Origin: Cryptomeria japonica
Taxonomy: Eukaryota; Streptophyta; Pinopsida; Cupressales; Cupressaceae
Direction of reading: 5' to 3'
Length of the DNA: 64,000 bases
Assembly: GCF_030272615.1 (NCBI RefSeq)
Contig: NC_081413.1
Coordinates: 19,232,285 to 19,296,284 of the forward strand
Made by a program: the position numbers and the translations under genes. The notes under the pieces are model-generated. The model saw only the letters and a program-made list of their open reading frames with translations. It made no database searches and had not been told where the DNA came from. Within the stretch, counting starts at the first letter, position 1. Each line of letters opens with the position of its first letter. Positions 35,601 to 46,302 of this stretch are shown one piece after another.

Positions 35601-35900
35601 TTTTATACCAAGTTACAACAGCTCATGGCTCAACAATTGGAACTTAGGAATGAAGAGCACAAAATAAGGATGGACATTATGACTCTTCAAACCTTATTCA
35701 TTCCACACTTGTCCTCCATTCAAGAACAGATCTACCGAGCTACTTACCTATCTACTACATAAGAGGGAAGCACATTAGATGGCTTAATTTCTCTATTGGC
35801 TGACATTCAAGCATATAATTCTTTAATGGACAGTGTCAAGGATGCACTCTCTATCGCCCTCACCAAAGCAAGGACAAAGTATAAATCCATTTTTGACTAG
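32683..35900 (+). pseudogene. Element B ORF2: ~1070-codon protein of unknown family
   Basis: Unrecognised. The frame opens after TAG 32680-32682 and runs to 35900 with stops at 34366, 34615, 35128 and 35395 and one frameshift near 35520. No ATG opens it, and a splice or frameshift from upstream is possible. The first ~280 residues are globular (FKPQWVNFVLSRVHDDFMWL, KITREIIHLIPGYPTYDHAR, NKPVTH-like His/Asp-rich helices around DFIKHLGDNFNDIMDDYFSK). A basic Lys/Ser/Pro-rich stretch follows (about 33700-34060), then an acidic Glu/Thr/Pro-rich stretch (about 34600-35050), and last a predicted coiled coil (about 35130-35760). Long open blocks (over 530 codons) suggest protein-level selection until recently. 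It could be a captured host gene or a lineage-specific structural protein. Confidence 0.65.
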
Positions 35901-36210
35901 TTGCCTCCACCAAATGGTAACTAAATTTTGATGTTTGTCAAAAAGGGGGAGTGAGTAACATATCAAATTATACATGGGAATGCAATATGCAGGGGGAGTA
36001 TATTGAGCAGTGAATAGAGTAGCACACAAAACATTGACCACCAAGCATGCAAAATCAGAGTTATGTACAGTATATTGATAAGGGGAGCATATCTAAATAT
36101 ACTATTTCATTGACAAATGTATATATTGTCAGTTTAGTCAAATTTTGCAAGTATATAGATTTTTGAGTTATAACTTTGAAAGTAGTTTTTGTCAAACATC
36201 TCAACTAATG

Positions 36211-37391
36211 TCAAAAGGGGAGATTGTTACTACTTACTAAGATTGCCATTAGTCTTATGATTCAAAGTTATTCTATATACTCTAGTCGGTTATCTCTACC
36301 AAAACATTCAGTCGATATGCACAGTATAGTCGGTTAAAGAAGAAAGTATTCACAGAGCCCAGTATACACGAGCTATCTACCGAGTAGCAATAATGATATA
36401 CTGAGTTGATATACACCAAGTGAAACTTTTTACCAGATTCACTGAACCTGGACATATATGGGAAACATGTTACAAAGATCGAGGAACAAGTAACCGTTAT
36501 CACATTGGAAATTGCACTTAAAGATTGTGTATGATTTTGAGGTCATCTAACCAATGAAATATTTTGTATAGTTATTCATTCGAAAAATCATGTTTGTAAG
36601 ATCGAAGCAATAATCAGATCACCGACATAAGAGATCTATTTATACAGCATGGATTGAGATCAAAAAATATACATGCAGTGAAAGAAAGAGATATAGTGGT
36701 GTATGAAGCAAGACATGTGAAAGCACTAAGTGTTATGACTGTTACAAAGACACAGAGGTAACCGAGAAGGATTTCAGAGAACAGTCAAAGAACAAAGTAA
36801 ACAGAAGGGTTTACCGAGTTACTTTATGGGTTACCGAGGTATGCTATAAGCAAGGTAATCTTATTTTGAGCACATAGAATCTGCTATAACATTCTAGATG
36901 TAAAGTTACAGATATTTGACATGATTTATTGTAATATTTTGAAGTTGTAAGAGATACCTTTAATAGGGTAAAAGACTCTAACTAAGTCTATAAATTGTAA
37001 AGCCTCTAACCAGGTACAACATTTAGAATAAGTGTTGTAAAATCCTTTAGCAAGGTAGATCTAATAGATCTTGATAATCCTAACAGGGTAAGCTATTAGA
37101 AATAGCTAAACATGTAGCTCTAACCAAGCAACCTTTATTATTGCAGTAGTGAAGTTGTGGGTGCCACCCTCACCACAGTTTTTCTCTCTAACCAAGAGTT
37201 TCTGCGTAACCAAAATATATGTGTTATGGAGTGAATCATGTATGATTGTCACTTATTTGTTTTAGCATTATATTATGTTACTGCACTATTCATTTTATGC
37301 TTAACAGTAAAGTTATTGTTGAAAAAAAGTTTTGAAGTACTGATTCACCCCTCCCCTCTCAGTACAGTAGCTTTCCATATTGGGCCTAATA
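36211..37391 (+). repeat. Polypurine tract and 3' LTR of element B
   Basis: AAAAGGGGAGAT ends at 36224 and the LTR begins TGTTACTACTTACTAAG at 36225. It ends GGGCCTAATA at 37391, followed by GAGAT and then the pol frame of element A. A minus-strand frame of 73 codons inside it is a shadow. Confidence 0.93.
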
Positions 37392-37396
37392 GAGAT

Positions 37397-40149
37397 TGCA
37401 TCAGGTACTAAAACTAAAGGTAATATCTTTCACTTGAATGCTGGTGAGAAAAGTTGTTTGATTTCTCACATTAATGGAAGGTTGTTATGTCATAGGAGAA
37501 AGTGTCATGTTGATTTTGATTACATGGTAAAAATAAGTTCTATTCAAGCTGTTAGAGATATGCCTAAGATTGTGAAGCATGCTAATCTAGCATGTAAGGA
37601 ATGTCTGACGGGAAAGCAAACAAAAATTTCATTTAAAAGTAAGTTGTAATCATCTAATGAATTGCTAGATCTAGTTCATACTGACTTATGTGGTCCTACA
37701 AGAATGAGAAGCATGCACAAAGAGAGATATTTCATGTTGTTGATTGATGATTACTCAAGGATGATGTGGGTTACCTTTTTAAGAGACAAATCAGAAGAGT
37801 TGGAGAATTCAAGATATTCAAAGCAAGAGTGGAGACTGAGATTGGATTGAAGCTGAAATGACTGAGATCTGACAAAGGAGGAGAATTTACATTAGGAGAG
37901 TTTGATATATTCTGTGAGAGGAATGGAATTAGAAGACAATTATCTGCTCCTAGAACCCCTAAGCAAAATGGATTCGTTGAAAGGAAGAGTAGAACTATCT
38001 TAGATGTTGCAAGGACTATGTTGATGGAAGGAAATGTTGCACACCTTTGGAGAAGCTATTAGCATTGTTGTTTACACATTCAATTGGGTGCATATTAAAG
38101 GTGATTCCGGTAAGACTTCTTGTGAGCTATGGTTTGGTCATGTTCCTATAGCTAGATATTTCATAATTTTTGGGAGTAAATGTTATATCATGAGAGATGA
38201 GGATATAAGAAAGTTTGATGCAAGAGTGATGAAGGAATCTTCCTGGGATATTCTACTAAGAGTACCGGTGCTATAATAAGAGACTAAAAAAGATAGTTGA
38301 GAGTGCAAATGTGAAGGTAGATGAATATCTTGGAAAGCATATCAGAGCATACAGTTATGATTTTGATGATGAAGATATAAACTAATCATGTGCAGACAGA
38401 GATCTTGAAGCAGATTGATCCAATGGAGACATGTAATCCAGATATTGTTGGTGTTGATGAAGAAGTACAAGAGCCTGAAAATTAGAACAATCAAAAGACT
38501 CCAAGGTATGTAAGATTGAATCATTCAGGAAATCAGATTATTGGTGATAAAAGTAAAGATGTGATGACTAGGAGAAGGATTGATGATGAAGAGATATGCT
38601 TCATTTCAAAGATTGAACCTAAAGATGTTGCAGAAGCATGTAAGGATGAAAATTGGTTAAAAGCAATGGAAGAAGAGTCGAATCAAATTGAAAATAGCAA
38701 CACTTGGGAGCTTGTTCAAAGGCCTAAAGACAAGAATGTAATTGGTACTAAATGAGTGTTTTGAAATAAACTGAATGAAGTTGGTGAAGTTGTCAAAAAC
38801 AAAGCAAGATTGGTATGTAAAGGTTGTTCTCAAATGGAAGGTATTGACTATGAAGAAACTTTTTCTCTTGTAGCTAGAATTGAAGTTGTTAGGTTGTTGC
38901 TTGCATATGTTGCTTACAAGAACTTCAAAGTATATCAAATGGATGTCAAGTCAGCCTTTTTGAATGGTGATTTGGAAGAGGAAGTCTAAATTGAGCAACC
39001 AGATGGATTTTTTTAATCAAATGAAGGAGATATGGTATGCAAATTGAAGATTGTTCTATATGGACTGAAGGAAACCTCTAGAGCCTGGTATGCTAGATTG
39101 GATAAGTATTTGTTGAAGTTGGGATTCTATAAAGGTACTGCTAATAGTAATTTATATTTCAAAGTTGAGAATGATAACATTTTGATTGTTGAAGTCTTTG
39201 TTGATGATATCATTTTTGGCAGAGATGATGATTTGAGTATGAAGCTTGCTGATGATATGCAAAAGGAATTTGAGATGTCTATGATTGGTGAAATGAAACT
39301 CTTCTTAGGATTGTAGATTACTCAAAATGGTAAAGGTGTTTTCATTTCCCAATCTAAGTATGTAAAAGAACCATTGAAGAAATTTGGATTAGCTGACTCT
39401 AAGCTTATTGGAACTCATATGGTGACTGGATGCAAGTTATCTAAGAATGATGAATCTCAGAAAGTTAATTAGACTTTGTATAGATCTATGGTTAGTGAGT
39501 TATTGTACTTAACTCAGACTAGACCAGACATTATGCATGCTATTTTCTTTTGTGGTAGATTTCAATCAAATCCTAAAGAGACTCATGTTACTGCTATGAA
39601 AAGGATCTTGAGATATTTGAAGGGGACTGTTGACTATGGTTTGTGGTATCCAAAGAATGATGATTTCCTTCTATGTGCCTATATTGGTGTTGATTGGGTT
39701 GTTGATGTTGATGACTGGAAGAGCACTACTAGTGGAGAATTCTTTTGGGAAAGAAGTTGATTTCATGGTCTAGTAAGAAACAAGATGTTGTATCTTTATC
39801 TACTGCTGAAGTTGAATACATTGTTGCTGCTAGTAACTACACTTAGGTAGTTTGGATGAAGCGAATGTTGAAGAATATTAGAGTTATTTATGATGAGTCT
39901 ACTGTTATATATTGTGACAATTCAATTGCTATCAATATCTCAAAGAATTTGGTGTTGCATTCTAAAACAAAGCATGTGTCCATAATGTATCATTTCTTGA
40001 GGGATAAGGTTAGTGATGAGGAAGTCAGATTGGAGTATGTATCTACAAAGGATCATATTGCAAATATTTTCACTAATCCTTTGCTTACAGATACTGTTTC
40101 TAATTTGAGAGACAAGTTAGGGTTCTCTGCCCCTCCTGTTGAGAACTAG
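37397..40149 (+). pseudogene. Copia A integrase-RT-RNase H (3' part of polyprotein), degenerate
   Basis: Continues the frame broken at 29394. The pre-integrase HHCC-like region (HVDFDYMVKISSIQAVRD, CKECLTGKQTKISF) is followed by the integrase core with LLIDDYSRMMWVTFLRDKSE, then RSDKGGEF and KQNGFVERKSR for the three acidic positions. The reverse transcriptase runs from about 38600 (KAMEEESNQIENSNTWELVQ) through [18 protein letters not shown] to FVDDIIFGRDD. RNase H follows, with DNSIAINISKNLVLHSKTKH. The frame stops at 40147-40149. In-frame stops (for example 37647, 38755, 38987, 39014, 39314 and 39470) and a few frameshifts disable it. Domain order is diagnostic of Ty1/copia. Confidence 0.9.
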
Positions 40150-40503
40150 ATGCATGGAGTTGCACCAATCTGGTGGATGTCAGAGCATTATCCTTTTATT
40201 TGAGTTGATGAGTTTATGCTACTACTCAGCCAGAGTAGTTAGTGTGTTGTTCAAATTTTTAATTCTGGGTTTATCCTAAGGAGGATATTGTCCTTCTTAG
40301 AAGATGTGTTTTGGGAGAGAGAGAACATAGTTTGTATTCTGTCTTTGGCATTGCTATCAAAGGGGGAGATAGTCATGTGAAAAGATGTTTTACTCTTTGG
40401 AGCTTTGTGTGCATGATCTTAGGGGGACTTTGTTGCAGATTGTTAGTGTTGATTTATTTCCTTTGCATTGATTATTTTTTACATCAATATGTTGCCATCA
40501 ATG

Positions 40504-41828
40504 CCCGGGGGGGAGATTGTTGGATATTGTTGTTGCTAGGATATGTTGTTGTCATTGATGTCAACATATTCCTTTGTTGTAGAGTGTTGTTTGGTGTTCT
40601 GGTGATTGTATTAAGCTGATATGGATGGTTTATCTATTTGGGATACTAGAATACTTTATTCCTAATTGGTTTTAGTGATCCGGAAGATTGCTTGATCATA
40701 TTATTTGATCCAGTTTGTAGTTGTCTTTCTGTGTAGTGGTTAGCAAAGTTTGGTATTTGCTCCGGTGAGCTCCGGTATGATCATATCTTCGATTGTAGAT
40801 TTGGGAGAATGTTTGTGATGTTCATGTGTATCTTCAATTTAGATGGTTCGTGATTTGGTGCTCCACAAGTTTATCTTTTTAGTCCGAATTGGTGTTGTTA
40901 GGTGTTCTTGTGAGTTAGTGTGTTGATCGATGAAGATTTGCATAAGTGGCATTGGTGAAGCTATTGTAGATGGTTCTAATATTCTTGTTGGTGTTTCTTA
41001 ATCGTTTCCTATTTGTCTTAGTGGTCTGCATTGATTCTTGTGTGCGTTCTTGGTGATTTTGTTGATCTAGTGATATTCTTTGTGTTATGCAGTATTCTTG
41101 GTGGTGTAGCATGTTGCAGTTGATCTCGGTGAGATTTTCAGTGGTGATGCATGTTTGGAGATTTGATTTAGGTCCATTTTATGTTATGTACATCATTATA
41201 TTGGTCCAGTGGTTCACATATGTATTATGGTATGTAATTTTGTAATTGAGATTTGAGGGTTTGGCCGACCTTGTAGTCAAGGTTGATGAATTGTATAAAT
41301 AGGTGGTATAGTCAAGTAATTTAGGTGTCGATGTTGTGTGTCTCCATTATTAGAGTGTGATGTATGTGGTGCATAAGTGAATTTATCCTTTGTGTGGTGT
41401 ATTGAAAAGAGATTGTTGCAGGGCAGACAAATGTACTTAACTGGAACTGTCATCAAACATAAGAAGATGCTATATTTGTCGTTCATGTAATTCAGATTGT
41501 AGTCCGAATCTTATTGTAAGGTAGTGAGCCTTCCCTTTGAGTAGTAAGCTCTAGGCAGTGTGCCTGAATGCATGTGCATGCCCCATTGTAAATTTTACAC
41601 ATACTACTACAGAGTATCATCTTATTGTGGGTAGGTTCCCACCGTGGTTTTTCCCTTAACCGGGTTTTCCACATCAAAATCTTGGTGTTATGTGTTGTGG
41701 TATCATTGTTCTTATCTTTATTCTTGCTACAGTTGTTTAGATCTGAGATTGCACTTAAATTTTTTAATCCCGTGAAAGCTAATTTACCCCCCACCTCTCT
41801 CAATTTTCCTTCTTGATTGTTGTTAACA
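40504..41828 (+). repeat. Polypurine tract and 3' LTR of copia A
   Basis: A run of Gs (CCCGGGGGGGAGAT, 40504-40517) is followed by the LTR, TGTTGGATATTGTTG to GTTAACA (40518-41828). This copy is uninterrupted and so records the site into which solo LTR D inserted in the other LTR. About 370 bp of spacer separates it from the pol stop. Confidence 0.92.
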
Positions 41829-41952
41829 CAACCAAGTCCCAAACATCATAGGAGCAAAACAGGGTCTTCATTTTTATGCTCCAAAAGTCATAGTTTTTTC
41901 AATTACAAATTGAAATATGAGGTTGTGAAATAGTTCCACTTGTTCTTGCCAT
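41829..41952 (-). pseudogene. Copia C gag N-terminus (separated by element A)
   Basis: ATG at 41952 opens MARTSGTISQPHIS, then after one stop NYDFWSIKMKT and CSYDVWDLV, ending where A begins. The FW.IKMKTL and VWDLVENG wording is typical of the copia gag core. The next residue of the frame is on the other side of A at 24835. Confidence 0.85.
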
Positions 41953-42238
41953 GATTTTTAAAATAAAACTTGTCTCTCTGCTCACTATATCTCCAGATCC
42001 TCTACCAATCGTTTAACTCTTTCTCATTAACAACACTTTCTCCCTTTTTAAACTAGTAAGCTTTTCTCTCTACCTGTCTTTAGTCTGCTCCTTCAGCTCT
42101 GGGTTCAACAATTTTTCAATCTTCCAACAACTATGCTGAGTTCACTGATTGCCCAATACTAGAGGTCACTTAATCTTCTTCGTAGGCTTCCTACAACAGA
42201 ATTTCTCACTGCAACTTCTACACTTCCCTGATGTCCAT

Positions 42239-42250
42239 GCTCGAATACCA
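42239..42250 (-). other. Primer-binding site of copia C
   Basis: On the minus strand TGGTATTCGAGC, one small change cluster away from the initiator-tRNA match TGGTATCAGAGC seen in A and B. It lies three to four bases inside the 5' LTR end. Confidence 0.7.
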
Positions 42251-42253
42251 GTT

Positions 42254-42589
42254 TGTTAGAGAGAAAAGAAAACTAATCATAAAAAACAATAAGAAATAAC
42301 ATAACGTAAAATAGTTTATATTATGCCTTGTTCAAAAACAGAGCTGCCAGTGCTCTTTTGCCATTACATACTCATAAAAAACATAGTACTTTTCTATATT
42401 CCCTTTTTGAAAACAGAGTTCTTTCTACAGCAACGGAGAAGCTTCCAGAAAAGCGCCAAAATAGTCGAAACATCTAGATGCATAAAAAACGGAGTAGAAG
42501 AAGGTAGGAAAATAAAGAGTGAATGCGGTCATTGGAGTAGTTGAAGAAAATGTAGCAGGGGAGAATAGACATGTACAGCTGGTTGTCCA
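42254..42589 (-). repeat. 5' LTR of copia C
   Basis: 336 bp, from TGTTAGAGAGAAAAG to GGTTGTCCA in plus-strand reading. It pairs with 21687-21986. Confidence 0.88.
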
Positions 42590-44189
42590 CGTACGCCAAC
42601 ATGCACAATCTTAAGGAAATGCCATGATTTTCTTACTTGTTGTGTCATGGGTTTTGTTGACAGCTATCTTTCATGTAAATGCAATGTGGCCTCTAAAAAA
42701 AATGGACATATATTCATGGTTGGGGGTTCTCTCCACCTTATTCAATTTTTCATCAGCCTGAAAGAGATGCCTTCAATTTATGAATGGGCTTTTGTTTGTA
42801 GATTCGTATTTGTTCAGTTCTTTGGTGAAACCAGTTTGTCATGATAATCTATGTAGTTATGGTATCGTCTAAGCTTTTTTTATTACCCTTTACACAATTT
42901 GCTTCCACGATACCCTTGTTATCTTAGGATTTGCGCTAGTGTATTTCACTCGAGAGCATACCTGTTAGGAACACAATGGTTATGTTCATGGTGCCTATCT
43001 TGCAGGTATGTCAAATGTTTCTGTCTATGCATATAATATCTTGGCTTTCAATTGCTCAATAGATTAAAGATGAAATTTCAATTAACTAAGCATTGTTAAG
43101 TATGGTGCATGAGATTAGGCATAGACACAGCTAATCAGTTGCTGGATTGCATTAAGAAGGTACATTGTGCTACCAAATCTCATGAGCAAAATGAAACCTA
43201 TAACTTAGATATCCAGAGGGTAAGTGGTATGTGCATTTTAAGCATTGCAAAAAAGAATTTGGATACACTTTGTTTTCTATGAAAAGGCATTTGAAGGCGG
43301 GTACGAGAAAACAAATTCTCTATTCTGCGTCTCTCTCTATGTTGTGGCAGGTGAGGGTTTCTCTCTGCAGGTCTTTCTAGATATTTTCCTTGAATAAGAA
43401 AGTACAATTTTAATCTTAGTCTTTTCCTTATGTACCAGACCTACAGTGAGGAAGTTGCGTGATAGAAGGGGATGATCTTGATTGTTTGTGTAATTATTTT
43501 GTAGGTTGTGGGAAGTTGTTTGGAAAGAACAAGCTATTCTCACTTAAGCCTACTGAAATCATTTTCTATGACGCCTGTGAAGAGCAGGGCATGGAATTTT
43601 GATCTCAGCGTTGTTGTGAGGTGTGGTTGTCTTTTGTCTTTTCCCTCTCAAAGTGATTTACCTCTGCATGTTTTTTTTGTCCTCTACATGTGTCATCTGA
43701 TGCAACAAGAAGGAATTTTTCCACTATAAAGTCATAATTTAGTGTTTCTTGCAAAATAAATTATCAGATAGTTTCATAGTAGGTTCCACTTTATTTGTTG
43801 TAAACTGAAGGGTGACCACTGTTGCAAATATGATTGTAACTAGCAAGTCTTATTCTTGTGTAGAAAGATATAACCATATATAAATCTTGTGGGAATTATA
43901 ATTGCTAGGTTCTTGACATGGTTGACAAACAGGATACTTCTGTGTTGACTTAAGTTTTTGGATAGTCCTATTAGTAATCAATTACAATATGTCCATAAAG
44001 AGGTTCCATTGCAAAATCTAATTATGTTTATATATGGATATTGAGGTGTAGACTTATGTTAGAAGGAATTATGTTTATATACGGATATTGACGTGTAGAC
44101 TTATGTTAGAAGGATAGTTAATAGTATACAAACTATTTTTGAAATTGTTAGTTGATTCTGTGATTAACACACTATGCATTCTAGGCATC
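42590..44189. other. Flank of the nest, no gene recognised
   Basis: Mixed composition with short frames only. It lies directly upstream of PPR-like coding sequence and may be an intron or decayed 5' part of that gene, but I could not trace exons through it. A 35-bp phrase containing GTTTATAT.CGGATATTGA is duplicated at about 44027-44105. Confidence 0.4.
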
Positions 44190-44542
44190 TAAATTCTGAT
44201 TGAGAGAAGAATATCTACAAACTATGTTCCAAGTGTAACTAAATATAATACTTTGATCCATGCAGAATTAAAGCAAGGGGGCATGGATAAAGCTATTAGT
44301 CTTCTCAATGAGCTGCCTGGACAAAGTTTATTAAAGGGAATTGGGCCTAATAGTTGTACTCATAGGATCTTATTGCATTCACTTTGCAAAGATTGTAGTC
44401 TTGATGATTCTATAAAGTTGATAGACAAGATTCTTGCAAAGAGATGCATTCCAAGCAACATCGCTTATGATCTACCAAAGAAGAGGCTCTTTATGAAGGC
44501 TACACAATAAATCAAGAAATACAAGACTTGAAAGAAATTTAG
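44190..44542 (+). pseudogene. Pentatricopeptide-repeat (PPR) protein, C-terminal fragment
   Basis: The frame holds about two and a half PPR motifs: VPSVTKYNTLIHAELKQGGM DKAISLLNEL is one, and NSCTHRILLHSLCKDCSLDD with KLIDKILAKRCIPSN the next. The spacing and Y/T-N-L-I, G/A-L and P-S signatures match the 35-residue P-type motif. A one-base shift near 44490 moves the end into a frame that closes at TAG 44540-44542, so the original C-terminus is probably there. PPR proteins bind organellar RNA in mitochondria or chloroplasts. No upstream motifs, start codon or transit peptide are visible, so this is a remnant or a last exon. Confidence 0.6.
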
Positions 44543-45179
44543 GCCGAGGGAAGCTAATATGTTCTAATTATTTAAACATTATCGATCGGCGATGGAACAT
44601 GTGTGCCCATCATCTTCCTATACCTGGCCTACTACAGACATCTGTCCAAATTAGGAAAGAACATTAAAAAATCAAAACTCATCGTTGATCATCCAGTAAG
44701 GATTTTAACACGTTTAGAAGAGTCTCGATTTTCAAAGCTAGCCCTAACTCTCAATTAAAATGGATTTCTATTCAATTAGTTTCCAGTTAGTTTTCTCATA
44801 GATTTTCTAGCTATGTATTTTGTACTATTTTTAACTGAATAATTTAGCCTGGTGAAACCAAGAAAATGTTAGAATTGAGATATCATGGTTATTGAACATT
44901 GTTCCCAAACAATAAATTTGAGTGTTATATATTATTGCACTTGTACAAAATTGAATGATTATAATTTTTTATATTGTATGAATATGTTTAAATTTTATTA
45001 AATCTATCATATTGTATATGAAAATCTTATGAATCTTTTCATCCTGAAACCATAAAACATTTTTTTTTCTATTCTAACCGTTTCCATTAAGATTCAAAAG
45101 TGAAAACAAGCAATTGAGCTCATTGCTGAAATGCTTGTTGCTTGTTAAGGCACTTGCTCATGTTAACGTAACATACAAA

Positions 45180-45405
45180 AAAATCAATGTTACAACTCTT
45201 CTGTCATCAACAAAACAAAACAAACAATCGTTACAACTATGAATATTGCAACTCGGTTATCAACAAAATAAACAAACAAAACAAAACAAAGACAACCATT
45301 CTTGCACTTCCAATGTTAAAACTCTGTTATCAACAAAACAAACAAACAATCTTTACAACTCTGTCATCAACAAAACAAAACAAAGACACAACCATTCTTA
45401 AACTC
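45180..45405. repeat. CAAA-rich simple repeat
   Basis: AACAAAACAAACAA runs alternate with GTTACAACTCTGTCATC-type phrases, four to five times. Open frames here are by-products. Confidence 0.8.
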
Positions 45406-45594
45406 CTTAACACAAACTTCGCTGCTCTACAGATCTTATTTTATTAGAACTCTAAATATATTAAAATCTTGTGTCTAAGACACACTTAGGATCTCGGATA
45501 TGTTAAGCTCTCTCATTTTCATGTTTCCATATAGTGTTTGTAGAGTTGGTGTGTGGAACCCTATAATGTTGGTATTTGGAGATACATCACTAGT

Positions 45595-45645
45595 GGTGGG
45601 AAATATGGATCCAAAATCAAGTTACATAATATTATAAATGGATTG
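45595..45645 (+). repeat. Dispersed copy of the DNA-transposon target site
   Basis: GGGAAATATGGATCCAAAAT continues with CAAGTTACATAATAT, nearly the same as the sequence obtained by closing the transposon gap (7091-7100 joined to 19705 onward). It is an independent empty version of that site. Confidence 0.75.
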
Positions 45646-45824
45646 ATCCTTTAGAAACTTCCAAACAAATGCAACCGGTAGGCGTAGTAATCGTCCAGCT
45701 TCCAAAAGATGCATCGAATATGAATCGATTGCAGGGTATAGTGGAAGGAAGCAATTGGATATTGTTGGCCGACGCAAATTCTTTATCTAGCAAAAAAATT
45801 TCCTCTCATGTACCCTTTTAAAAA

Positions 45825-46300
45825 TTAATTAAGTGAGGAGGACGATAAGTCTTGGATTAAACTGTTATTTGGCAAAGACAAAGTAAGAAACTCAGGAGAC
45901 ATATAGCGTTGGAAGATTTGAACAGACGTGTCTAAAGCCAACAAATTGCCGATTAAAAGAATATAAAAGGGTATCGGCAAAATATGATCAGTCCATTGCA
46001 AAAGATGCAATGTAAGTGGGGAATCTTGGAAGTAGGGATTGGCCTGAGAAGTGGTGTGGGTGTTGTGCATGGTAGAAGAGAGTGTGAGTAGAATCGACTC
46101 AACAAGAGCGTGGGGCTGCGCTAGTAGAGAGGAGGAGCGACCCAAGAAAGAGTGCGCGTGGGAAAGAATGTAAGCTGCTATGTAGTGGAAGGAAACCATC
46201 AAGTGAATGTGAGAATCGGCCAGGAGAGAGAAAGAGGGTGAGTTGTAGCTAATGGGAAGAGAGTCTTGGCAGAGGATAGTAGAAAAGGTTCACATATTAA
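45825..46300 (-). pseudogene. Possible PPR protein N-terminal fragment
   Basis: One frame is open on the minus strand for about 155 codons, from just after a stop near 46300 to a stop at 45825. The wording (DSHIHLMVSFHYIAAYILSH, ESILLTLSS, DTSVQIFQRYMSPEFLTLSL) resembles the weakly conserved segment preceding the first PPR motifs in plant organelle PPR proteins. No full motif is present and no transit peptide is clear. It lies opposite in strand to the C-terminal fragment at 44190-44542, so the two are not parts of one intact gene. It could equally be chance. Confidence 0.3.
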
Positions 46301-46302
46301 GA

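Larger units (their letters stand above)
29395..37391 (+). mobile_element. Element B, non-autonomous LTR retrotransposon (8.0 kb)
   Basis: The LTRs at 29395-30579 and 36225-37391 are flanked by a perfect 5-bp duplication GAGAT (29390-29394 and 37392-37396). The 3' LTR ends TA instead of CA, a C-to-T change. Primer-binding site and polypurine tract are in place. The 5.6-kb interior holds a coiled-coil/zinc-knuckle ORF and a ~1070-codon ORF of unknown family. I find no protease, integrase, reverse transcriptase or RNase H motif. It must therefore have moved using enzymes of another element; copia E-like elements, whose LTR ends look alike, are candidates. LARD or TR-GAG are the closest descriptive classes. 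Confidence 0.9.
24836..41828 (+). mobile_element. Copia element A, split by B and by solo LTR D
   Basis: A full-length Ty1/copia element on the plus strand once its own insertions are removed. It has a 5' LTR (24836-27892, containing D), primer-binding site, gag-protease (27949-29394), B (29395-37391), the rest of pol (37397-40149), a polypurine tract and a 3' LTR (40518-41828). It inserted into the gag of element C. The target duplication is CAACA (24831-24835) and CAACC (41829-41833), one mismatch. Removing A with one copy rejoins the gag frame of C without a gap on the minus strand (DVWDLV next to ENGLPKQ), which proves the order of events. Confidence 0.93.
21687..42589 (-). mobile_element. 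Copia element C, split by elements A, B and D
   Basis: The outermost and therefore oldest element of the nest, on the minus strand. It has short LTRs (300-336 bp) at 21687-21986 (3') and 42254-42589 (5'), a primer-binding site, a gag start at 41952, and gag-protease-integrase continuing at 24835-22000. Element A lies between 24836 and 41828, inside gag. The outer flanks are TGCAC (21682-21686) and CGTAC (42590-42594), a possible 5-bp target duplication with two transitions. Most of the reverse transcriptase, RNase H and the polypurine tract have been deleted next to the 3' LTR. Confidence 0.85.
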
